10,905 nt of DNA from an uncultured Austwickia sp. (GTDB lineage: Bacteria; Actinomycetota; Actinomycetes; Actinomycetales; Dermatophilaceae). The translations under genes were made by a program, and so were the position numbers. The stretch is taken from positions 1-10,905 of the forward strand of contig CAKUSI010000108.1 of NCBI GenBank assembly GCA_934678955.1, read 5' to 3'. Under the pieces are notes generated by a model. That model ran no database searches. It was not told the DNA's origin and worked only from the letters and a program-made list of their open reading frames with translations. Below, piece by piece: positions 1 to 6,974 of the stretch (within the stretch, counting starts at the first letter, position 1; each line of letters opens with the position of its first letter).

Positions 1-165
1 TACCACGGCAAGTGCGGCGTCTGCGAGTTCGGTGAGGTGTGCGGCGGGTCGCGCAGCCACGCGTACGCCGTGACCGGAGACATCCTCGGCTCGGACCCGA
101 CCTGCGTCTACCTGCCCCCAACCCTGGACGCCGTCCCCGAGCGGCCGGGCCACGCCGCGCCCTAG
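1..165 (+). CDS. Radical SAM/SPASM protein, C-terminal end only
   Basis: This is the last 54 codons of a gene whose start lies left of the window; it is read in frame from base 1 to the TAG at 163-165. The fragment carries four cysteines in a CX2CX5CX20C arrangement (visible residues 5, 8, 14 and 35), with CGVC, then VCGGSR, AYAVTGD and SDPTC. This is the usual C-terminal auxiliary iron-sulfur cluster motif of SPASM-type radical SAM enzymes. The SRxxAYAVTGD wording resembles the actinobacterial TIGR04053 group, often found near heme genes, and also AhbD/MoaA-like proteins. The catalytic CxxxCxxC domain is out of view, so the substrate cannot be inferred. The last dozen or so residues are Pro-rich. 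It is the only plus-strand gene and converges with the SnoaL fusion gene, with 48 bases between their stop codons. Family assignment is good; function is open. Confidence 0.85.
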   Translation, partial: YHGKCGVCEFGEVCGGSRSHAYAVTGDILGSDPTCVYLPPTLDAVPERPGHAAP

Positions 166-185
166 GCCGTCACACCGGTCTGACT

Positions 186-201
186 GTGCGACTCCTCGCA
201 C
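186..201. terminator. Small hairpin between convergent genes
   Basis: A perfect 6-bp inverted repeat (GTGCGA, loop CTCC, TCGCAC) lies between the stop codons of the radical SAM gene (165) and the SnoaL fusion gene (214). Its position suits a bidirectional terminator. There is no T-tract on either side and the stem is short, so this is only a candidate. A 10-base direct repeat, CGTCACACCG, at 168-177 and 212-221 flanks it. Confidence 0.3.
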
Positions 202-213
202 TCCGCTTCGTCG

Positions 214-1101
214 TCACACCGCGGGCGTGAAGAAGTACGTCGTATGCTCGCTGATCCGGCCCATCCCGTCGAACACGAAGAACGCCGCGAAGCCCATCGC
301 CATCCGGTCGCCGTCGCGCAGCTGGCCCTCATACATCCCTTGCGCCGCGACCAGCGAGTCCTCCACCAACACGTCGCGGACCAGGTGCCGCCCGGCGGCG
401 AGCTTGCGGTCGGTCTCGTAGTAGGCGCGCAACTGCTCGATCCCGGTCATCGTCCGGTAGCCGGGGCGGCGATACAGCACGTCCCCCGAGAAACACCCCA
501 GCACGGCGTCCAGGTCGTCACGGTCGAGCGCGTCGTAGTAGGCGAGCACTGCCTGGCGCAGCTCATCGGGGGAGGCGGTCTCTCGTCGCATGGACCCACC
601 GTACGGGGCCGCGCCGTTCCACACCACGGCCGCGCGCCCCCCACCAGGCATCGTGTCCCGCCAGGTGACGGGCCCGTCAGGCGATGCCCCCCGGTCGGAC
701 CGCCCCTGCGCCTCCGCCGGCTCCCCGTCGGGGTCGAAGGTCTCGTCGGGGTCGAATGCCTCGTCGGGGTCGAATGCCTCGTCCGGGTCGAAGGCCTCGT
801 CGATGCGGGGCAGCTCGTTGGTGTCGGGATCCTGCTCATAGAGGTCGTCCCCGTAGCTGTCCCGCAGCTGCGCGCTCGGGTGCGGGCCCCGGCGCCGCAG
901 CGGGTTGACCCCCAGCAGCTGCGAGACCTTCCAGGCGCAGAACACCATCAACAGGACGTTGAGGGCGACGAACGCCACGCGCGAGGACAGCGGGAACCGA
1001 CCGGGCGCGAACCAGGTGGGCAGCACCATCATGTTCACAGCGATCACCGCGAAGTAGATGAACACCGCCACCCGCTGCGACCGCGTGTCCCCCGCGCTCA
1101 A
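214..1101 (-). CDS. Two-TM membrane protein with acidic repeat and C-terminal SnoaL-like domain
   Basis: Predicted 295-residue protein. Residues ~10-31 and ~41-63 are hydrophobic and look like two membrane segments. A long acidic linker follows (~64-177), containing four EAFDPD-type repeats (~102-125). Residues ~178-293 match the SnoaL-like/NTF2 fold: an opening helix with LAYYDALDRDDLDAV, then YRTMTGIEQLRAYYE, and a closing HTTYFF strand. Members are small cone-shaped barrels used as isomerases, hydrolases or ligand-binding domains; no catalytic set is evident, so no reaction is claimed. The chosen start is TTG at 1101, preceded by GAGGGGGA six bases away; this start covers the first membrane segment. 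The gene begins 40 bases after the guaA stop and probably shares its transcript. An in-frame ATG at 591 (residue 171) has a promoter-like hexamer and could yield a soluble 125-residue product. It may be two ancestral genes fused in frame. Confidence 0.75.
   Translation of the reverse strand: MSAGDTRSQRVAVFIYFAVIAVNMMVLPTWFAPGRFPLSSRVAFVALNVLLMVFCAWKVSQLLGVNPLRRRGPHPSAQLRDSYGDDLYEQDPDTNELPRIDEAFDPDEAFDPDEAFDPDETFDPDGEPAEAQGRSDRGASPDGPVTWRDTMPGGGRAAVVWNGAAPYGGSMRRETASPDELRQAVLAYYDALDRDDLDAVLGCFSGDVLYRRPGYRTMTGIEQLRAYYETDRKLAAGRHLVRDVLVEDSLVAAQGMYEGQLRDGDRMAMGFAAFFVFDGMGRISEHTTYFFTPAV
598..603 (-). promoter_or_regulatory. Candidate internal -10 element before SnoaL domain
   Basis: TACGGT on the minus strand fits the actinobacterial sigma-A -10 pattern TANNNT. 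It lies exactly six bases upstream of the in-frame ATG at 589-591, the same geometry as at guaB, guaB3 and guaA. Transcription starting at that ATG would give a leaderless mRNA for the SnoaL-like domain alone. No convincing -35 element is visible. Confidence 0.35.
726..797. repeat. 18-bp tandem repeat, four units, coding
   Basis: Four 18-base units occupy 726-743, 744-761, 762-779 and 780-797. Units two and three are identical; the first and last differ by a few substitutions. The unit is a multiple of three, so copy-number change keeps the frame. On the minus strand the units encode the FDPDE-type hexapeptide repeat of the linker between the membrane segments and the SnoaL-like domain. Length variation between strains would be expected. 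Confidence 0.9.
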
Positions 1102-1141
1102 CCGACGTCCCCCTCGCTGTCGTGGGCGACGCCAGACGGCG

Positions 1142-2740
<1,599 letters not shown>

Positions 2741-2746
2741 GAGCGC

Positions 2747-2752
2747 AGCCTA
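2747..2752 (-). promoter_or_regulatory. Candidate -10 element of a leaderless guaA promoter
   Basis: TAGGCT on the minus strand, followed by six bases and then the guaA GTG at 2738-2740. This spacing would start transcription at or next to the first base of the start codon. No purine-rich Shine-Dalgarno sequence is present in the 15 bases before the GTG, and no good -35 hexamer lies 16-18 bases upstream. Confidence 0.55.
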
Positions 2753-2791
2753 GCGGGGCGTGGCCGGCGGCAGCGCGAGCCTCGGCGTCGG

Positions 2792-3157
2792 TCAGGACGT
2801 GAGTCGGGAGAGGATCGCCTTGACCTCTTGGGCCACCTTGTGCTCGGCCCAGAACGAGAGGAACGGTACGCACCCGGCCAGCATGATCAGCACGAGCTTG
2901 CCGATGCCCCATCGCACCTTCATCCCCAGGTGGAGCGTCGCGGCCGCGTAGACCATGAACAGGAATCCGTGGGGCTGAGGCCACCACCACAGCGGGTTGT
3001 CCCGGCCCTTCAGCCCCGCCCCGTAACTCAGGTAGACCTCCACCAGCAGCACGAGCAGGCCGACGCCGACCACGAACGCCATCACCCGGAAGAACGTGAA
3101 CGCCGAGCGGATCTCCTTCGCAGGAGCGAGCGGGCGGGCGGGGGCGGTGGTGCTCAT
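2792..3157 (-). CDS. DUF3817 integral membrane protein
   Basis: Predicted 121-residue membrane protein of the DUF3817 (TIGR03954-type) family, whose function is not established. Three hydrophobic segments are visible, near residues 19-43, 62-80 and 83-103. Family-like features include AFTFFRVMAFVVGVGLL at the first segment, a WWWPQPHGFLFMVY stretch entering the second, and GKLVLIMLAGCVPFLSFWAEHKV in the third. The start is ATG at 3157. A longer reading to 3358 is open, but its extra residues are Arg/Pro-rich shadow sequence of the SURF1 gene. The ATG overlaps the SURF1 TGA as ATGA and follows an AAGGAGAA Shine-Dalgarno sequence, so translation is probably coupled to SURF1. The coupling hints at a membrane or respiratory role, but that is inference from position only. 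Confidence 0.92.
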   Translation of the reverse strand: MSTTAPARPLAPAKEIRSAFTFFRVMAFVVGVGLLVLLVEVYLSYGAGLKGRDNPLWWWPQPHGFLFMVYAAATLHLGMKVRWGIGKLVLIMLAGCVPFLSFWAEHKVAQEVKAILSRLTS

Positions 3158-3996
3158 CGGCTGGGTTCTCCTTCGAGAGGCCGCGCGGTCGCGGCGCTGG
3201 TCGGATCGGACGGTATGGGGGCGGGCTGGGCGTCGTGGCCGTCGGGGACGGCCTGGCCCGTGCGTTCCTTGTGGTCCTCCCGGACCATCCGCCACCACAT
3301 GTAGATGGCGAACCCGGCGAAGAACCACCACTGGAGCGCATATCCCAGGTTGCGCCACGTGAAGCCCCCCGAGTCCGGCGGCGGTGGGGGGACGCGCTCG
3401 AGGCCAGCGGGGGCCACGGCGGTCGAGCCGTCGAGCGGGATCTCATCGGCCGCGAACACGAACGCGTTGTAGAGGTCCCCGGGCCACAGGTTCACGAGCG
3501 TCGCGGTGTTGAGGCGCTGCAGCTGGCCGGGCGGCATGTGGCGGTACTCGTCCGGGCTCGGCTCCCCCACGGCCAGCGTGCCGTGCACCTCGACGCGGCC
3601 CGACGGTGCCGGGGGCAGCGCCTGCGGATCGGTGACGAACCCGCGCAACACCGGCATGATCCCGCCACCCTCGTCGAGGACGAGGGCGTCGACGAGCCAA
3701 TAGCCCACGCGGTCGCCCAGCTTGCGGTCGGTGATCAGCACGTGGTCGCTGTGCCGATAGGAGCCGACCGCGCTGACCGGGCGGGACAGCGCCGCCGTCG
3801 GGAAGGGCTCGTGCGGCCCGATGACCTGCTGGACGGGCACCTCGGGGCGCTGCGCTGCCTCACGCGCCGCCTCGATGGCGGCAGTGTCCCGAGCGACGCC
3901 CAGCTGCCAACTGCCCAAGAAGCCGAACCCGGCCATGACGGCGATCACCAGCGCGAGGAGCGCCAGCCACCGAGGTCGTACCGCGGTCCGCCACAT
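3154..3996 (-). CDS. SURF1 family cytochrome oxidase biogenesis protein
   Basis: SURF1 (Shy1) proteins help assemble the heme-copper terminal oxidase, probably around insertion of heme a, at the cytoplasmic membrane. The 280-residue reading has the family architecture: an N-terminal membrane helix (~10-30) ending in LGSWQLG, a large extracytoplasmic domain, and a second helix near residues 211-233 with the signature NLGYALQWWFFAGFAIYMWW. A Pro/Ala-rich cytoplasmic tail follows. The start is set at ATG 3996 rather than the upstream GTG at 4026, because MWRTAVRPRW matches how family members begin and because a TAGCCT hexamer ends seven bases before that ATG; the GTG would place the hexamer inside the gene. 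The stop overlaps the DUF3817 start by four bases. No oxidase structural genes are in the window. The GTG start remains possible and would add ten residues. Confidence 0.93.
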   Translation of the reverse strand: MWRTAVRPRWLALLALVIAVMAGFGFLGSWQLGVARDTAAIEAAREAAQRPEVPVQQVIGPHEPFPTAALSRPVSAVGSYRHSDHVLITDRKLGDRVGYWLVDALVLDEGGGIMPVLRGFVTDPQALPPAPSGRVEVHGTLAVGEPSPDEYRHMPPGQLQRLNTATLVNLWPGDLYNAFVFAADEIPLDGSTAVAPAGLERVPPPPPDSGGFTWRNLGYALQWWFFAGFAIYMWWRMVREDHKERTGQAVPDGHDAQPAPIPSDPTSAATARPLEGEPSR

Positions 3997-4003
3997 GCCT
4001 GTC

Positions 4004-4009
4004 AGGCTA
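4004..4009 (-). promoter_or_regulatory. Candidate -10 element of the SURF1-DUF3817 promoter
   Basis: TAGCCT on the minus strand lies seven bases before the ATG at 3994-3996, with no Shine-Dalgarno sequence between. It sits in the 128-base gap after the aldehyde dehydrogenase gene and its hairpin, where a new transcription unit would be expected. No clear -35 hexamer is seen at normal spacing. Confidence 0.5.
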
Positions 4010-4047
4010 GCCGTCGGCCCTGACACCCCAGGTCACGGGGTCCGTGA

Positions 4048-4066
4048 CTCCCGTCATCATCGGGAG
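4048..4066. other. Small inverted repeat upstream of SURF1
   Basis: CTCCCG and CGGGAG form a perfect 6-bp inverted repeat with a 7-base loop. It lies between the aldehyde dehydrogenase hairpin (4091-4115) and the SURF1 -10 candidate. It could be a second termination hairpin or a regulator site; nothing in the sequence decides between these. Confidence 0.3.
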
Positions 4067-4090
4067 GAAGGCGCGGGGGCGGGCACTACC

Positions 4091-4115
4091 GCGAGCGGCG
4101 TCAACGCCGCCTCGC
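4091..4115 (-). terminator. Hairpin terminator after the aldehyde dehydrogenase gene
   Basis: The stem is GCGA plus GCGGCG, loop TCAA, CGCCGC, a one-base bulge, then TCGC, giving ten base pairs. It begins nine bases past the TGA at 4125-4127. No T-tract follows in the minus direction, which is common for actinobacterial terminators. It would end the guaB-to-ALDH group before the SURF1 promoter. Confidence 0.6.
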
Positions 4116-4124
4116 GGCGCGGAA

Positions 4125-5777
4125 TCAGCGCCGCCCCACCCACCGGTGCAGCCGCAGCGACGCGGTCACGGCGTCGACCCCCACGCGGGAGCGCCACCGG
4201 GGCGGCAGCTCGAAGGGCATGAGCCGCTGTACGCCGATCGCCTGCGGCTCGGTGAACTTCAACAGCCCCTCCGCGCCGTGCCGTCGGCCGAGACCGGAGT
4301 CCTTCATCCCGCCCATGGGGGCGGCCATCGAGCCGTAAGTGGTGGCGTACGCCTCGTTCACGTTCACGCTCCCAGCCTGGAGCAAGGTGGCGATCCTTCG
4401 GCCCCGCCGCACGTCGCGGGTCCACACCGAGGCATTGAGCCCGTACTCCGAGTCGTTGCAGGCCCGGATCGCCTCGCCGTCGCCGTCCACCCGGTAGACG
4501 CTGACGACGGGCCCGAACGTCTCCGCGCGGCACACCTCCATCGTCTCGGTGACGCCTTCCAGGACCGTGGGCTCGTAGAACCACGGCCCCAGGTCCGGTC
4601 GGGCGCGGCCGCCGGCCAGCACCGTGGCGCCCTTGCCCACCGCGTCGTCCACGTGCCGCGCGGTCGTCGCCAGTTGCGCCGGGCCAGCCAGGCAACCCAT
4701 GTCGGCACCGTAATCGAGCCCCCAGCCCAAGCGCATGGCGCGCACGGCGGGGACGAAGCGGGCGAGGAACTCCTCGGCGATCTCCCGGTGGAGGTACAGC
4801 CGCTCGATGCCGAGGCAGAGCTGCCCCGCGGAGGTGAAGGCGCCGCGGATCGCGCCGTGGACCGCGCGATCCAGGTCCGCGTCCTCCGCGACGTACATCG
4901 GGTTCTTCCCGCCCAGCTCGAGGGACACGCCGACGAGTCGCTGGCCCGTGCTCCGCGCGATCTGCCGCCCTGTCGCGGTGGAGCCGGTGAACTGCACGTA
5001 GTCGGCCTCCTCGCAGACCGCGCCGCCGACGATCGGCCCGGGCCCGAGCACCGCCTGGGCCAGCCCCGACGGGGCGCCCGCCCGCGCGAGCAGGTGCAGG
5101 GCGAAAAGCAACGTGAGGCTGGCCTTCTCGTCGGGGCGCACGACCACGGCATTGCCCGCGACCAGCGCCGGCAGCAGGTCCGAGAATCCCATCGACAGCG
5201 GGTAGTTCCACGGGGCGACGACCCCGACGACCCCTTTCGGGTGGCGGACGGTCGTGATCTGCATCAGGCGGGCGATCGCGCCCGCCTCGCGACGGGGCGC
5301 TAGGAGCCGCCCGGCCGTGCGCGCGTAATAGCGGGCCGCCTGGGCGATGTCGAAGACCTCGTCGAACGCGTGGAGCCGCGACTTGCCGGTTTCGAGCTGG
5401 ATCAGATCGAGCAGTTCTTCGCGGTGGTCGAGCACCTCGTCGTAGAAGCGCAGGAGCACTTTCGCCCGGCGCCGGACCGGCAGCGCGGCCCAGGCGGTCT
5501 GCACGGCCCGACCCCGATCCACCGCGACCCGCACGTCGTGCGGCGTGGCTGTCGGGAGGCGCGCCAGCACGCCGTCGGTCACGGGCGCGCGGACCTCGAA
5601 CTCCTCCGCGGTCGGGGAGGCCACGGCGTGGGAGCGCAGCCGACGGACGAGCGTCTCGTCGAGCGGGGTCACCTCGTGCACGGTCCGGGTCCCCGGGCGG
5701 CGTGCGGACGCCGCCGACCCAGCGCGGCCCAGGCGGGGTTCCGGCTCGTCGCTCCTCAATCGCACCGCGTTGGTCAT
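4125..5777 (-). CDS. Succinate-semialdehyde dehydrogenase-type aldehyde dehydrogenase
   Basis: Oxidises an aldehyde to the acid with NAD(P)+, most likely succinate semialdehyde to succinate, as in the GabD2-type actinobacterial group. The 550-residue reading has the full ALDH set: Asn191 in APWNYP, the cofactor-loop FTGSTATG at 263-270, general base Glu287 in LELGGKNP, nucleophile Cys321 in SAGQLCLG, and Glu419 in ETFGP. The first ~40 residues are an Arg-rich, low-complexity extension beyond the core. At residue 214 the usual cofactor-contacting Lys of KP(A/S/D) is Arg (VVVRPDEKAS). Three starts lie close together: GTG 5786, ATG 5783 and ATG 5777. The last has the best distance (nine bases) from GGGGAA and is chosen. 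It follows guaB3 by 57 bases, and a hairpin follows its stop. Substrate is inferred from family likeness and not proven; no GABA transaminase gene is nearby. Confidence 0.88.
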   Translation of the reverse strand: MTNAVRLRSDEPEPRLGRAGSAASARRPGTRTVHEVTPLDETLVRRLRSHAVASPTAEEFEVRAPVTDGVLARLPTATPHDVRVAVDRGRAVQTAWAALPVRRRAKVLLRFYDEVLDHREELLDLIQLETGKSRLHAFDEVFDIAQAARYYARTAGRLLAPRREAGAIARLMQITTVRHPKGVVGVVAPWNYPLSMGFSDLLPALVAGNAVVVRPDEKASLTLLFALHLLARAGAPSGLAQAVLGPGPIVGGAVCEEADYVQFTGSTATGRQIARSTGQRLVGVSLELGGKNPMYVAEDADLDRAVHGAIRGAFTSAGQLCLGIERLYLHREIAEEFLARFVPAVRAMRLGWGLDYGADMGCLAGPAQLATTARHVDDAVGKGATVLAGGRARPDLGPWFYEPTVLEGVTETMEVCRAETFGPVVSVYRVDGDGEAIRACNDSEYGLNASVWTRDVRRGRRIATLLQAGSVNVNEAYATTYGSMAAPMGGMKDSGLGRRHGAEGLLKFTEPQAIGVQRLMPFELPPRWRSRVGVDAVTASLRLHRWVGRR

Positions 5778-5834
5778 ACCCATCACTTCCCCGATCCGGC
5801 GCCTCTCACCTGCCGCGAGGGCCGTCCTGGCGTC

Positions 5835-6962
5835 CTAGTCCTCGTCGCGCGGGGAGACGACCACCTCGACGCGCTGGAACTCCTTGAGCTCGCTGTATCC
5901 GGTCGTGGCCATGGCCCGGCGCAGCGCGCCGGCGAGATTGGTCGTGCCATCCGCGGCCCTGCCGGGGCCGTGCAGGATCTCCGCGAGAGGGGCCACGGTC
6001 CCGACGTGGACGCGCTCCCCCCGGGGCAGCTGCTCGTGGTGCGCTTCGGGCCCCCAGTGGAAGCCGCGGCCCGGCGCCTCCTGCGCTCGCGCCAGCGCCG
6101 AGGCGAGCGTGACCGCGTCCGCGCCGCACGCGATGGCTTTGACGATGTCGCCGGACCAGCTCATCCCACCGTCGCCGATGACGTGGACGTAGCGGCCGCC
6201 GGACTCGTCGAGGTAGTCCCGTCGGGCTGCGGCGACGTCGGCGATCGCGGTCGCCATCGGGGCCTTGATGCCGAGCGTGCGCTGGGTGGTGTGGGCGGGG
6301 CCGCCGCCGAAGCCGACGAGCACCCCGGCGGCGCCGGTGCGCATGAGGTGCAGGGCAGCCGTGTAGGTCGCCGCGCCGCCGACGATGACCGGCACGTCGA
6401 GTTCGTAGATGAACCGCTTCAGGTTCAGCGGCTCGGCCTGGCTGCTGACGTGCTCGGCGGACACGGTCGTCCCCCGGATCACGAAGATGTCGACGCCCGC
6501 CTCGATGACGGTCCGCCAGTGCTCCTGGGTGCGCTGCGGCGACAGCGCCCCGGCCACCACCACGCCGGCGTCGCGGATCTGCCGGAGACGCTCGGTGATG
6601 AGGCCGGGCTTGATCGGCTCGGCGTAGAGCTTCTGCATCTGGGCCGTGATCGCCCCGCCGTCGCCCCCGGCGTCCGCGATCTGCGCCAGCAGGAGCTCCG
6701 GGTGCTCATAGCGCGTCCACAGGCCTTCGAGGTCGAGAACGCCGAGACCTCCGAGCCGACCGAACGCGATGACCGTCTCGGGGCAGCAGACCGAGTCCAT
6801 CGGCGCGGCCACGAACGGGAGATCGAAGGCGTAGGCGTCGATCTGCCACGTCAGCGAGACGTCATCCGGGGCCCGCGTGCGCCGGGAGGGGACGATGGCG
6901 ATCTCGTCAAAGGCGTACGCTCGGCGGCCCCGCTTGCCCCGGCCGATCTCGATCTCGGTCAT
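5835..6962 (-). CDS. guaB3: GuaB3 family IMP dehydrogenase-related protein
   Basis: A 375-residue (beta/alpha)8-barrel protein of the IMPDH/GMP reductase superfamily, GuaB3 type (TIGR01304-like). It starts with IGRGKRGRRAYAFDEIAIVPSRRT and shows the family's GGLGVLDLEGL, EPLNLKRFIYELDVPVIVGG and GGRYVHVIGDGG stretches. It has no CBS domains between barrel halves. At the loop where GuaB has GPGSICTTR, this protein has GGGPAHTTQ, so the catalytic cysteine is replaced by His224. The same loop lacks cysteine in mycobacterial GuaB3 as I recall it, so ordinary IMPDH chemistry is doubtful for this branch. Its activity in actinobacteria is not settled. The start is ATG at 6962, only nine bases after the patatin-like stop, with no Shine-Dalgarno sequence but a TAGCCT hexamer six bases upstream. 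The aldehyde dehydrogenase gene follows. Confidence 0.95.
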   Translation of the reverse strand: MTEIEIGRGKRGRRAYAFDEIAIVPSRRTRAPDDVSLTWQIDAYAFDLPFVAAPMDSVCCPETVIAFGRLGGLGVLDLEGLWTRYEHPELLLAQIADAGGDGGAITAQMQKLYAEPIKPGLITERLRQIRDAGVVVAGALSPQRTQEHWRTVIEAGVDIFVIRGTTVSAEHVSSQAEPLNLKRFIYELDVPVIVGGAATYTAALHLMRTGAAGVLVGFGGGPAHTTQRTLGIKAPMATAIADVAAARRDYLDESGGRYVHVIGDGGMSWSGDIVKAIACGADAVTLASALARAQEAPGRGFHWGPEAHHEQLPRGERVHVGTVAPLAEILHGPGRAADGTTNLAGALRRAMATTGYSELKEFQRVEVVVSPRDED

Positions 6963-6968
6963 CGCACA

Positions 6969-6974
6969 AGGCTA
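6969..6974 (-). promoter_or_regulatory. Candidate -10 element of a leaderless guaB3 promoter
   Basis: TAGCCT on the minus strand, six bases before the guaB3 ATG (6960-6962). Its first three bases are the TAG stop codon of the patatin-like gene, so one triplet would serve as both stop and promoter core. No Shine-Dalgarno sequence or clear -35 hexamer is present. Confidence 0.55.

Noticed and set aside
168..221. Attachment site or mobile-element footprint from the 10-base direct repeat CGTCACACCG
   Set aside because: The repeats are short and only 44 bases apart, with no integrase, tRNA or transposase nearby.
726..797. CRISPR-like array
   Set aside because: The units are contiguous 18-mers without spacers and encode an in-frame peptide repeat.
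2741..2791. Riboswitch in front of guaA
   Set aside because: Guanine or related riboswitches need a leader of about 70 bases or more; only 51 bases separate the genes and the promoter candidate leaves no leader.
3158..3358. N-terminal extension of the DUF3817 gene
   Set aside because: The 67 extra residues are shadow sequence inside the SURF1 gene, while the ATG at 3157 has a strong Shine-Dalgarno sequence and an ATGA overlap.
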